Shown piece by piece: positions 41,322-49,524 of a stretch of 64,000 bases of DNA (its first letter is position 1; each line of letters starts with the position of its first letter). This stretch comes from Defluviicoccus sp. (GTDB taxonomy: Bacteria; Pseudomonadota; Alphaproteobacteria; Rhodospirillales; Defluviicoccaceae), in NCBI GenBank assembly GCA_029624735.1, contig JARSSM010000014.1:40263-104262 (forward strand), given 5' to 3'. The position numbers were made by a program, and so were the translations under genes. The notes under the pieces are model-generated. The model worked only from the letters and a program-made list of their open reading frames with translations. It had not been told where the DNA came from and did not search any database.

Positions 41322-43409
41322 ATGCCGCCGATCGGCGCGGCACGGGGGCGAACGGCGCTTAAGGCGGCGCTGGTCGCGGCACTCGTGGGCATCGGTGGCC
41401 TGTGGTCCGCCGACCGGCTGCTGCCACCACCGCTCGACCGCTTGGCTGACGTCTCGACCGAGGTCCTCGACCGCGACGGCCGGGCGCTGCGCATCTTCCT
41501 GAACAATGCCGGTGCGTTTCGGCTGCCGGCCACGGTCAGTGACGTCGAGCCGCTCTATCTCCGGCTGCTGCTGGAGCGGGAGGACCGCCGCTTCTATCGG
41601 CACGGAGGCGTCGATCCGCTCGCCGTTGCCCGCGCAGCGTGGCAGAACCTCGCGGCCGGCCGCGTCGTCTCCGGCGCCTCGACGCTGACGATGCAGGTCG
41701 CCCGCCTGCTCGACCCGAAGCCACGGACGCTGAGCGCGAAGCTGATCGAGGCCTGTCGCGCCCTGCAGCTTGAGCGGCGCTACGACAAGGATGCCATCCT
41801 TGGCATGTACCTGACGCTGGCACCGTTTGGCGGCAACCTCGAAGGCGTGCGCGCCGGCGCTCGCGCCTGGCTGGGCAAGGAGCCGCGCGAACTCACCGCC
41901 GCCGAGGCAGCGCTCCTCGTCGCGCTGCCGCAGGCGCCGTCGCGGCTGCGGCCCGACCGCTGGCCGCAGGCAGCTCGGGATGCGCGCGATCGGGTGCTGC
42001 AGCAGAGCGGGGACGCTGACCTGCTGGATGCCCCAGCCGTCGCCGAAGCCCTGGCCGAGAATGTTCCGACCGAGCGCGTCCCCTGGCCGCTGCTGGCGCC
42101 CCACCTGGCCGAGCGGCTCAAGCGGCAACAGCCCATGGCATCGCAGCTCCGCACCACGGTTGACGGTGGCCTGCAGCGGGCTCTCGAAGACCTGGTCAAG
42201 GGGGAAGCCTCTTCCCTGCCAGCGCCGGGCAGCCTTGCGCTGATGGTCGTCGACAACAAGACCGCTGCCATCGTGGCCGCCGTCGGCTCGGCCGACTACG
42301 GCGATGCCGGGCGTCTGGGGGCCATCGACATGACTCGGGCAATCCGCTCGCCCGGTTCGACGCTCAAGCCATTCCTCTATGGCCTTGCCTTTGATGCCGG
42401 AATCCTCAGGCCGCGAACGCTGATCGCCGATGTCTCGATGCGCTTTGGCGACTATGCCCCGAAGAACTTCGATCAGGCCTTCCACGGCGAGTTGACGGCG
42501 GCCGAGGCCTTGCAGCGCTCGCTCAACGTGCCGGCGGTCCTGATCCTCGATCGCCTCGGGCCGGCCCGCGTTACCGCGGCGCTTGAGCGCTCAGGCATTG
42601 CCTTGCGCTTCCCCAAGGCCGCAGCCAGCGATCGGTCTCGGCCTGGCCTGCCGCTCGCCCTGGGCGGGGTCGGAATGACACTCGAAGATGTGACGATGCT
42701 CTATGCCGGTCTCGCCAATGGCGGCCTTGTCCGGCCGCTCCGCACCACGGTCGGTGCGACCGGGGCGACACCGGTGCGGCTGATGTCGGCCGACGCGGCC
42801 GCCGATGTCCTTGCCATTCTCACCGAAGTGGCGCCACCGCCGGGGGTCGTCCCCGCTGCCGCCCGCTCGAGCCGGGGCGCCATTGCGCTCAAGACCGGTA
42901 CCAGCTACGGTTTCCGCGATGCCTGGGCATTCGGCGTCTCGCGCGAATTCACCGTCGGTGTCTGGGCCGGGCGGGCGGACGGTAGCCCAAGCCCGGATCG
43001 CCTGGGCCGCGATGCGGCGGCGCCCCTGGTGCAGAAGGTGTTCGACCTGTTGCCGGCGATCAGCTCACCCGTCATCGCCAGCGGGCCAAGCGGCAGCCCG
43101 CCCGCCCTTCTGCGCCGGCTGGAAAGCACGCCCGCCGGCGAGGGCATTCGCATTCACGACCCGCACCGTCTCCGGCTGGTCTATCCGGTCGCGCGCAGCA
43201 CGATCGAGCGCTCCGGCGAGCGGGTGCCGCTCGGCCTTGTCGCCGCCGGCGGGCGGCGGCCGTTGAGTTGGCTGATCGACGGCCGGCCGATCGTGACCGG
43301 CGCTGCCACACGCGAGGCGGAATGGCTGCCGGAGCGCGCGGGCGAGGTCCGCATCACCGTCCTTGATGCCGACGGCCGCAGCGACAGTGCGGTAATCGAC
43401 GTCCGCTGA
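41322..43409 (+). CDS. pbpC: Penicillin-binding protein 1C
   Basis: Bifunctional peptidoglycan synthase-like protein, 695 aa, anchored by an N-terminal helix (residues about 13-30). The GT51 domain has EDRRFYRHGGVD and GASTLTMQVARLL. The transpeptidase domain has SPGSTLKPF (SxxK), SLN (SxN) and LKTGTSYGF (KTG). A C-terminal BiPBP_C domain (PHRLRLVYPV onward) completes the PBP1C architecture. It starts with zero spacing after the macroglobulin gene, so translation is probably coupled. It converges on the yjbQ gene, with 4 bases between. Confidence 0.95.
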   Translation: MPPIGAARGRTALKAALVAALVGIGGLWSADRLLPPPLDRLADVSTEVLDRDGRALRIFLNNAGAFRLPATVSDVEPLYLRLLLEREDRRFYRHGGVDPLAVARAAWQNLAAGRVVSGASTLTMQVARLLDPKPRTLSAKLIEACRALQLERRYDKDAILGMYLTLAPFGGNLEGVRAGARAWLGKEPRELTAAEAALLVALPQAPSRLRPDRWPQAARDARDRVLQQSGDADLLDAPAVAEALAENVPTERVPWPLLAPHLAERLKRQQPMASQLRTTVDGGLQRALEDLVKGEASSLPAPGSLALMVVDNKTAAIVAAVGSADYGDAGRLGAIDMTRAIRSPGSTLKPFLYGLAFDAGILRPRTLIADVSMRFGDYAPKNFDQAFHGELTAAEALQRSLNVPAVLILDRLGPARVTAALERSGIALRFPKAAASDRSRPGLPLALGGVGMTLEDVTMLYAGLANGGLVRPLRTTVGATGATPVRLMSADAAADVLAILTEVAPPPGVVPAAARSSRGAIALKTGTSYGFRDAWAFGVSREFTVGVWAGRADGSPSPDRLGRDAAAPLVQKVFDLLPAISSPVIASGPSGSPPALLRRLESTPAGEGIRIHDPHRLRLVYPVARSTIERSGERVPLGLVAAGGRRPLSWLIDGRPIVTGAATREAEWLPERAGEVRITVLDADGRSDSAVIDVR

Positions 43410-43413
43410 GGGC

Positions 43414-43848
43414 TTAAGCGCGGCCGATGACGGTCACCTCGACCGTGCGCCTCCGGCGATGGATGTCGTGATTGATCAGAATCACCTGCTGCCAGGTGCC
43501 GAGGCGAAGCCCGCCGTTGCGAATCGGCACCACGATCGACGGGCCGAGCAGCGCCGCCTGGACATGGCTGTGGCCGTTGCCGTCATGCCAGGTCATCTCG
43601 TGCGCGTAGCTCTGGTTGGGTGGCGCCAGGCGCTCGATCGCCCGCTTCAAGTCCTCGACCGCGCCCGGCTCATACTCGATCGTCGTGATCGATGCGGTCG
43701 AGCCAAGGGCACAGACCTGGGCACTGCCCTCGCGCACGCCTGCTTCCGCGACAATCCGGCCGATCGCGCCAGTGATCTCGGCGATGTCCGGGCCCGCCTG
43801 GAGCGCGACCTCGAAGCTGTCGCAGTGCACTTCCAAATCCGCTGCCAT
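43414..43848 (-). CDS. YjbQ / UPF0047 family protein
   Basis: Small conserved cytosolic protein, 144 aa. Visible motifs are GSTASITTIEYEPG, HEMTWHDGNGHSHVQAALLG and GTWQQVILINHD, which contain the conserved His/Asp/Glu cluster of the family. Members can weakly replace thiamine-phosphate synthase, but the physiological role is unsettled. I chose the ATG at 43848 (MAADLEVH) with GAGG 6 bases upstream; the frame is open to 43899. Confidence 0.85.
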   Translation of the reverse strand: MAADLEVHCDSFEVALQAGPDIAEITGAIGRIVAEAGVREGSAQVCALGSTASITTIEYEPGAVEDLKRAIERLAPPNQSYAHEMTWHDGNGHSHVQAALLGPSIVVPIRNGGLRLGTWQQVILINHDIHRRRRTVEVTVIGRA

Positions 43849-43930
43849 CGGCCGCCTCGCCCGTCCGCTCCGCCGCGCTGAACACGAGGAGGCTAACACG
43901 ATCGCCGGCCGCCCCCAACCCGCGCCGTCC

Positions 43931-43949
43931 GGTTAACCGCTCGTTAACC
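43931..43949. promoter_or_regulatory. CtrA-type binding site TTAA-N7-TTAA
   Basis: GGTTAAC-CGCTC-GTTAACC is a perfect inverted repeat. It contains TTAA (43933-43936) and TTAA (43944-43947) separated by 7 bases, the CtrA consensus of Alphaproteobacteria. It lies 82 bases upstream of the yjbQ start (minus) and 84 bases upstream of the small plus-strand ORF at 44033. Confidence 0.5.
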
Positions 43950-44032
43950 ACTCTCAGGCTATTCCTCAGTGCATTGCCCGGCGCTCCGGAAGGGGCGCCG
44001 CTATCCCTTTCTCGCACTCGCGGAGAACGTAC

Positions 44033-44131
44033 GTGTCCTTGGATCAAATTGTCGCCCCGGCCATCGCCCCGGCCGCTACCTTGCTGGCGATCGCCATCAC
44101 GCTGGCGACCTTTGCGGCTTATTGGTCCTGA
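44033..44131 (+). CDS. Possible 32-residue single-span membrane protein
   Basis: A GTG-started frame of 33 codons with GGAG 7 bases upstream. The predicted peptide begins VSLDQIVAPAIAPA, continues with a hydrophobic helix (TLLAIAITLATFAAYW) and ends WS. A hairpin TTCTCG-N10-CGAGAA (44134-44155) directly follows the stop. No family is recognised. The start context, a single clean helix and the CtrA-like site upstream support it, but the short length makes it tentative. Confidence 0.4.
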   Translation: MSLDQIVAPAIAPAATLLAIAITLATFAAYWS

Positions 44132-44277
44132 GGTTCTCGATCCTGAAGGCGAGAATCGCCCGCGCGGCCCAGCGCCCGCGGTGACTACAGGCCTGGTTTG
44201 CCGAAAGCGTGCGGACAGCTTGAACGGTGAAGCTGCGGTTGCCGTCGCAGCCGACGGCGATCGATTCGAGCGTCGCG

Positions 44278-44451
44278 TCAGCGCTCCTGCGGGGCAGGTG
44301 CTGCGCTGTCGGCAGTGCGCGGACCGCTGACGAGGCCTTCAATCTGCTCGTCGGTCAGCTCGGCCAGCCGATCAACGGCGCGGGCCCATTCCGACGCATG
44401 TGACCAGTCGTGGTCGTAGACGACACGGCCGATTCGTTGCAGGTCCACCAT
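44278..44451 (-). CDS. Hypothetical 57-residue acidic protein
   Basis: ATG at 44451 preceded by a good AGGGG ribosome-binding stretch. The product begins MVDLQRIGRVVYDHDWSHAS, continues with EWARAVDRLAELTDEQIEGL and ends APAPQER. It is acidic and probably helical, with no signal or membrane segment. I do not recognise the family. The reading frame has clear amino-acid bias and a sharp start, so I judge it real. It is downstream of the ArsC-like gene on the same strand, separated by 184 bases. Confidence 0.6.
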   Translation of the reverse strand: MVDLQRIGRVVYDHDWSHASEWARAVDRLAELTDEQIEGLVSGPRTADSAAPAPQER

Positions 44452-44635
44452 CGTTCCCCTTCACCTCTCGGCGGCCGCTGCGGCGCGCCTGCCGCGCACC
44501 GCGGCTCGTTCCTGAGGTGAAGGTGACCCAAAAAGGTTAAGGGGGCGTGAAGCACCGCGATGCGCGCGCCAGCCGTATCGCGCGCTGCCGGCAGGCGGCC
44601 TGCGGGCCAGCGGCGGCTCCCTTGAGCGCTGCCGG

Positions 44636-44977
44636 CTAGAGAATCTCCAGCACCCGCTCTGGCGGCCGCCCCACGCGCGCCGCGGTCGCGGTTACAGCAA
44701 TCGGCCGCTCGATCACGGCCGGATGCGCCACCATCGCCGCAATCAGCCCCGCCTCACCGAGCGCCGGATCGTCGAGGCCAGCTTCAGCCGATTCCTTCGC
44801 CCGCAGCAGCTGACGCGGCGTCATCCCCAAGAGCGTGAGGATCCGGCGCAGCTCGTCCGCAGTGGGTGGCGCCTTCAGGTACTCGACGATCACCGGCTCG
44901 ACGCCTCGCGCCCGCAGCAGTTCGAGGGCTTGGCGCGACTTGCTGCAACGCGGGTTGTGATAAAGGGTGACCGTCAT
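44636..44977 (-). CDS. arsC: ArsC-family glutaredoxin-dependent arsenate reductase-like protein
   Basis: Thioredoxin-fold protein of 113 aa. It begins MTVTLYHNPRCSKSRQALEL with the catalytic Cys in NPRCSKSR; the C-terminal RPIAVTATAARVGRPPERVL contains the arginine that follows ERP in ArsC. No arsR, arsB or acr3 is nearby, so it may be a general ArsC/YffB-type reductase rather than part of an arsenic operon. ATG at 44977. Confidence 0.85.
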   Translation of the reverse strand: MTVTLYHNPRCSKSRQALELLRARGVEPVIVEYLKAPPTADELRRILTLLGMTPRQLLRAKESAEAGLDDPALGEAGLIAAMVAHPAVIERPIAVTATAARVGRPPERVLEIL

Positions 44978-45410
44978 GTCCTCAAGCTTCCTTCGCCCTC
45001 AATCCCCACCACGCGCGACGACTGGCACTTGCGCTTGCACCGAAGCCGCGGCTACACCAACCGCGCGCGCAAAAAAAAGCAGCGCGCACCTTGCGGCACC
45101 GCTGCCATTCACACCTCTCAACGTTTCTTCGTTGATTATATGACGCTTGCGCGTTCCTGTGTTCCTATCCAACCTCACGCCGGCCCGCGGGACGCTGCAC
45201 CTGCTTGATCGCTCATGCGAATGCACCCACGACGTTATTTTCGCCGATTATACGAGTTACGCTGGCAAAAACAATTGCTGCGTTCATCTTCGCGAAAGAT
45301 TTTTATGGGGTGGCCCGGCGCTATCATGCCGCCGCCGCCGTTAAGACCCGCAAAGGGGGGCGCACTCAAGGGGCAGCGAGGCCGGGAATGCGCGCATCAG
45401 GAGGACGCCG
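44978..45410. other. Gene-free, relatively AT-rich intergenic region between divergent arsC and ABC permease genes
   Basis: 433 bases with no convincing gene. The minus strand carries two perfect TATAAT hexamers (45252-45247 and 45140-45135). There is an A8 run between GCGCGC arms (about 45063-45086) and the element TTCGCGAA near 45292. The base composition differs visibly from the flanking genes. I see no tRNA, riboswitch or repeat. Confidence 0.5.
45247..45274 (-). promoter_or_regulatory. Possible promoter upstream of the ArsC-like gene
   Basis: On the minus strand TTGTTT (45274-45269), a 16-base spacer and a perfect TATAAT (45252-45247). The leader to the ArsC start would be about 260 bases. 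The second TATAAT at 45140-45135 has no good -35. Confidence 0.35.
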
Positions 45411-46193
45411 ATGAACGAGCCGATCCCGTATAATAAGTGGTTAGGGGTCTGGACCCTTTACAGCCGCGAAGTGCGGCGCTTCACCAAAGTCTACAACCAG
45501 ACAGTGGTGGCTCCTGTCGTTACCACCCTTCTCTTCCTTGCCATCTTCGCCGTCTCCCTCGGCCAGTCGGTGGCAACGATCGCAGGCGTGCCGTTCCTGG
45601 AATTCCTGGCGCCCGGCCTGATCATGATGGCGATCGCCCAGAATGCCTTTGCCAACACGTCGTCGTCGCTGATCATTGCCAAGATCCAGGGCAACATCGT
45701 CGACACGCTGATGCCGCCCTTAAATGCGCATGAACTGACGCTCGGCATCGCGTTCGGCGGCGTCACCCGCGGGGTTGCAGTCGGAATTGCCGTCTCCTTA
45801 GCGATCCGGCTGTTCGTGCCGTTCGGCCTGCACAGTGCCTTCTTTCTGACCTATCATGCCGTCGCGGCATCGCTGATGCTGTCGCTGCTCGGCATTGCGG
45901 GCGGCATCTGGGCCGAGAAGTTCGATCACATCGCGGCGATCACCAATTTCATCGTGACGCCGCTGGCCTTCCTCTCCGGCACGTTCTACTCGGTTGAGCG
46001 GCTGCCGGCCCTCGCCCGATGGCTTGCGCACGCAAATCCCTTCTTTTTCATGATCGACGGCTTCCGCTACGGGTTCATCGGCCATTCCGATGCCGACCCG
46101 GTCGTCGGTCTGGCGGTTTTGGCGGCGGTTGATGCCGGCCTCTGGGTGCTGTGCTACTGGATGTTCGCGAGCGGCTACAAGTTGAAGACCTGA
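45411..46193 (+). CDS. ABC-2 type transporter permease
   Basis: Membrane subunit of an ABC exporter (YadH/NodJ type), 260 aa with six hydrophobic helices and the ABC-2 signature region FLAPGLIMMAIAQNAFANTS and ANPFFFMIDGFRYGFIG. AGGAGG precedes the ATG at 45411. No ATP-binding partner is encoded in the window, so the ATPase must be elsewhere. It is followed by the argD promoter rather than by a partner gene. Confidence 0.9.
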   Translation: MNEPIPYNKWLGVWTLYSREVRRFTKVYNQTVVAPVVTTLLFLAIFAVSLGQSVATIAGVPFLEFLAPGLIMMAIAQNAFANTSSSLIIAKIQGNIVDTLMPPLNAHELTLGIAFGGVTRGVAVGIAVSLAIRLFVPFGLHSAFFLTYHAVAASLMLSLLGIAGGIWAEKFDHIAAITNFIVTPLAFLSGTFYSVERLPALARWLAHANPFFFMIDGFRYGFIGHSDADPVVGLAVLAAVDAGLWVLCYWMFASGYKLKT

Positions 46194-46218
46194 AGGCGCT
46201 GTTGATGAGCGGGCAGCG

Positions 46219-46247
46219 TTGACAACGCTGCAAGTGCGCAATTAGAT
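46219..46247 (+). promoter_or_regulatory. Promoter of argD-argF with an overlapping inverted repeat
   Basis: A perfect TTGACA (46219-46224), a 17-base spacer and TTAGAT (46242-46247) lie about 95 bases before argD. The -35 is embedded in the inverted repeat GCAGCGTT-GAC-AACGCTGC (46213-46231), a candidate operator. The start would be near 46254, in the T-rich stretch TTTTGTTTTTTT. Confidence 0.65.
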
Positions 46248-46266
46248 TTTGTTTTTTTGATGCGAA

Positions 46267-46288
46267 GGGTCGGTGCATGCACCGACCC
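46267..46288. repeat. 22-base perfect palindrome in the argD leader
   Basis: The element reads GGGTCGGTGCA followed by its exact complement TGCACCGACCC. It is at about +14 to +35 of the predicted argD transcript and could be an operator or an mRNA hairpin. No T-run follows, so it is not a standard terminator. Confidence 0.55.
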
Positions 46289-46343
46289 CTTGCGTTTCAA
46301 GGGCCCGCACCGGTTTCGGCCGCCCGCGATGACCGGAGGAGAA

Positions 46344-47525
46344 ATGACGCCGCCGTTGATGGCGACCTACGACCGCCTCGATGTCGCGTTCACGCACGGC
46401 GCCGGAGCGCGCCTCTACAGTGAGGATGGTCGCACTTTCCTCGATTTCGCGGCCGGTGTGGCGGTGAATGTGCTCGGCCACTGTCACCCACACCTTGTCG
46501 ACAGCTTGTGCCGGCAGGCGGAAAAACTGTGGCATTGTTCGAACCTGTACCGGATCCGCGAGCAGGAACGCCTCGCCCAGCGGCTGGTCGACACATCCTT
46601 CGCCGATGCCGCCTTTTTCTGCAACTCGGGCGCTGAAGCGATCGAATGCACGATCAAGCTGGCGCGCAAGCACCAGCACGCGATCGGCCGGCCCGAACGC
46701 TACCGCATGATCGTTTTCGAGGGGGCGTTCCACGGCCGGACCCTGGCAGCGGTCGCGGCCGGCAGTTCGGCCAAGCACCGGGACGGATTCGGGCCCGCAA
46801 TGGACGGGTTCGACCACGTTCCCTTCAATGACCTTGCGGCCGCCGAAGCAGCCTGCGGCGAAGCGACCGCCGGCATCCTGGTCGAACCGATCCAGGGCGA
46901 AGGCGGGATCCACCTGGCGCCACCGGAGTTCCTGCGCGGGCTGCGCGCGCTCGCCGACAAGCACGGCCTGGTCCTCTGCTTCGACGAGGTTCAGTGCGGC
47001 TTCGGCCGTACCGGCCGGTTGTTCGCCCACGAATGGGCCGACGTCAAACCCGATGTCATGGCGCTTGCCAAGGGATTGGGCGGCGGCTTCCCGATCGGCG
47101 CCTGCATTGCGACGGCAAGTGTCGCAGCCGCCATGACCCCCGGCAGCCACGGCAGCACCTTCGGCGGCAACCCGCTGGCGTGCGCTGTCGCCAACGCGGT
47201 CCTTGACGTCATCCACGATGAGAACTTCCTCGCCCGCGTGCGCAGCCTGGGCGCCCTCATGCATCAGCGGCTGGCACGCCTGCCCGGCCTGTTCCCGGGC
47301 GTGATCACCGATGTCCGCGGTTTGGGGCTGATGCTGGGTCTCAAGTGCGCTCCCGCCAATCGCAGCGTCGTCGAGTGCCTGTTCGCAAACGGCCTGCTAA
47401 CGGTGCCGGCGGCAGACAACGTCGTGCGCCTGCTGCCGCCGCTGACGATCGACGTCGCCGAGATCGAGGAGGCGGCCGGGATGATCGAGCTCACCTGTGC
47501 ACAACTCGCCGAGAAGGCCGCATGA
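46344..47525 (+). CDS. argD: Acetylornithine/succinyldiaminopimelate aminotransferase
   Basis: PLP enzyme of arginine biosynthesis converting N-acetylglutamate semialdehyde to N-acetylornithine, 393 aa. Class III aminotransferase features are [41 protein letters not shown] and the PLP lysine in [13 protein letters not shown]. The ATG at 46344 has GGAGGAG upstream; the frame is open to 46257 but the leader part is not homologous. argF follows after 25 bases. Confidence 0.96.
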   Translation: MTPPLMATYDRLDVAFTHGAGARLYSEDGRTFLDFAAGVAVNVLGHCHPHLVDSLCRQAEKLWHCSNLYRIREQERLAQRLVDTSFADAAFFCNSGAEAIECTIKLARKHQHAIGRPERYRMIVFEGAFHGRTLAAVAAGSSAKHRDGFGPAMDGFDHVPFNDLAAAEAACGEATAGILVEPIQGEGGIHLAPPEFLRGLRALADKHGLVLCFDEVQCGFGRTGRLFAHEWADVKPDVMALAKGLGGGFPIGACIATASVAAAMTPGSHGSTFGGNPLACAVANAVLDVIHDENFLARVRSLGALMHQRLARLPGLFPGVITDVRGLGLMLGLKCAPANRSVVECLFANGLLTVPAADNVVRLLPPLTIDVAEIEEAAGMIELTCAQLAEKAA

Positions 47526-47550
47526 AACGCAGACGTGCGAGAACGCGGCG

Positions 47551-48492
47551 ATGACCGCGCCCCGCCACTTCCTCGACATCGACCGGCTCGACGGAAGAAC
47601 CTTGAGGGGCATCCTCGATCTCGCGGCATCCATCAAACGCAGCCTCCACCCCAACCATCGCAAGCCGCTGCTCAAGGGGCGGACGCTGGCGATGATCTTC
47701 GAGAAGCCCTCGACGCGGACACGCGTCTCGTTCGAGGTCGGCATGCTGCAGCTGGGCGGCCACGTCGTCATCCTGACCGACGAGGGCACGCAGTTGGGTC
47801 GCGGTGAAACCTTTGCCGACACGGCACGCGCGCTGTCACGCTATGTCGATGCGATCATGATTCGCACCAACGATCATGCAAAGCTGATGGAGCTGGCGCA
47901 CAACGCCACCGTGCCGGTCATCAACGGCCTGACCGACCATTCCCACCCCTGCCAGTTGATGGCCGACGTCATGACCTACGAGGAGCATCGCGGCTCCATC
48001 GCCGGCAGGACGGTCGCCTGGAGCGGCGATACCAGCAACGTCGCCTGCTCCTGGGCGCATGCGGCCGTCCGTTTCGGTTTCCGGCTGCGCCTCGCGTCGC
48101 CAGCGGAGCTGCGCCCCGGCCCGCTGCTCGCCTGGGCCGAGCGTGAAGGCGGCGACGTCAGCTTCACCACGTCGCCGCGCGAAGCGGTCACGGGCGCCGA
48201 CCTGGTGGTCACCGACACCTGGTTTTCGATGGGAGTCGCGGAAGGCGCGAGCCGGGAGCAACTGCTCGCACCATACCGGGTCGACGAGGCGCTGATGGCG
48301 CTCGCCAAGCCGGACGCGCTGTTCATGCACTGCCTGCCCGCGCATCGCGACCAGGAGGTCGCCGCGGGCGTGATCGACGGCCCGCAGTCGGTCGTCTGGG
48401 ACGAGGCGGAGAACCGGCTGCACGCCCAGAAGGGGATCCTTGCCTGGTGCATCGGCTCCCAGGCTGCCGAGCGCCGCATGTCAGTCGCCTGA
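47551..48492 (+). CDS. argF: Ornithine carbamoyltransferase
   Basis: Converts ornithine and carbamoyl phosphate to citrulline, 313 aa. Carbamoyl phosphate-binding [13 protein letters not shown], the HPCQ motif in [13 protein letters not shown], the ornithine-binding DTWFSMG and the catalytic FMHCLPAHR are all present. The ATG at 47551 starts the family-typical N-terminus. Its stop overlaps the hslO start by one base (TGATG). Confidence 0.97.
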   Translation: MTAPRHFLDIDRLDGRTLRGILDLAASIKRSLHPNHRKPLLKGRTLAMIFEKPSTRTRVSFEVGMLQLGGHVVILTDEGTQLGRGETFADTARALSRYVDAIMIRTNDHAKLMELAHNATVPVINGLTDHSHPCQLMADVMTYEEHRGSIAGRTVAWSGDTSNVACSWAHAAVRFGFRLRLASPAELRPGPLLAWAEREGGDVSFTTSPREAVTGADLVVTDTWFSMGVAEGASREQLLAPYRVDEALMALAKPDALFMHCLPAHRDQEVAAGVIDGPQSVVWDEAENRLHAQKGILAWCIGSQAAERRMSVA

Positions 48493-49397
48493 TGGATCTG
48501 CCGCCGAACGCTGCCGATTTCGTGCAGCCGTTTCAGATCGAGGGCCTGGGCTTGCGCGGCCGCCTGGTCCGCCTTGGCCCGGTTGTCCGCTCCGTTGTCG
48601 CGCACCACGGCTACCCGCCCGCCGTTAGGGCGCTCATGGCGGAAACGCTCGCGCTCGCGGCCGTGCTGGCCAGCGCGCTCAAGTATGACGGCGTCTTTAC
48701 CCTCCAGCTGCGCGGCGATGGGCCTTTGGGCCTCGTCGTCGTCGACATCACCAGTGCCGGCGACATGCGCGGCTACGCGCGGTGCGACGCGGCAGCGATC
48801 GGCGACGCTCTTCCGGCCGGCGCGGCGTCCGTCCCGCGCCTGATGGGTGCCGGCACCATGGTGTTCACCGTCGACCAGGGACCGCGAACCGAGCGCTACC
48901 AAGGGGTCACGGCGCTCGAAGGGGCAAGCTTGAGTGAATGCGCGCACGCCTATTTTCGCCAATCCGAACAGGTCCAGACGGCCATCATCCTGGTCGCTGC
49001 ACCCGAACCGGATACCGCCGGGAACGAGACCGCGGCCGGTATCCGCGCCGCGGCGCTCATGATCCAGCGCCTCGCCGGCTCGGACGACGGCGATGCCAGC
49101 GCGGACGAGAACTGGCATCGGGCCGTTGTGTTGATGAGCAGCGTCAGGGCGGACGAACTGCTCTCATCGATGCTGTCGCCGGCCGAAGTGCTGTTCCGGC
49201 TGTTCCACGAAGACGGCGTGCGGTTGTTCCAGCAGCGGCCATTGCGCGCCGGCTGCCGCTGTTCGCAGGCTAAGGTTGAACGCCTCATCGCCACGTTTTC
49301 CCCCGCCGAGATCACGACGATGGCCGACAACGGCCGCATCGCCGTCACCTGCGAGTTCTGCAAGACCGTCTATGACGTCGCCGTCGGCGCGGCCTGA
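48492..49397 (+). CDS. hslO: Redox-regulated chaperone Hsp33
   Basis: Holdase activated by oxidation, 301 aa. The core domain (QPFQIEGLGLRGRLVRLGPV onward) is followed by the C-terminal zinc redox switch, CRCS near residue 257 and CEFC near residue 292, giving the CxC and CxxC pairs. The start is coupled to argF through TGATG. Linkage of argD-argF-hslO is common in Alphaproteobacteria. Confidence 0.96.
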   Translation: MDLPPNAADFVQPFQIEGLGLRGRLVRLGPVVRSVVAHHGYPPAVRALMAETLALAAVLASALKYDGVFTLQLRGDGPLGLVVVDITSAGDMRGYARCDAAAIGDALPAGAASVPRLMGAGTMVFTVDQGPRTERYQGVTALEGASLSECAHAYFRQSEQVQTAIILVAAPEPDTAGNETAAGIRAAALMIQRLAGSDDGDASADENWHRAVVLMSSVRADELLSSMLSPAEVLFRLFHEDGVRLFQQRPLRAGCRCSQAKVERLIATFSPAEITTMADNGRIAVTCEFCKTVYDVAVGAA

Positions 49398-49524
49398 GCC
49401 CGTCGCCACAAGCGAGCTCGGCATGGACACGATTGCCCGAGGCGTGCTTCAGTAGCGGCAGCGGAGCATGCCAAGGACCGCGAACCAGCGGCCGCAGAAC
49501 ACCGCGCTCGCAAGGGGACAGACG

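Noticed and set aside
39420..42485. 1021-codon open frame on the minus strand
   Set aside because: Antisense to the macroglobulin and pbpC genes, which both carry clear catalytic motifs. The antisense product has shadow composition.
44636..44977. Arsenic resistance operon
   Set aside because: Only the ArsC-like reductase is present; no ArsR, ArsB, Acr3 or ArsH can be seen nearby.
44999..45226. 75-codon minus-strand frame upstream of the ArsC-like gene
   Set aside because: It spans a promoter-like TATAAT and an A/T run, has poor composition for a gene and no good ribosome-binding site.
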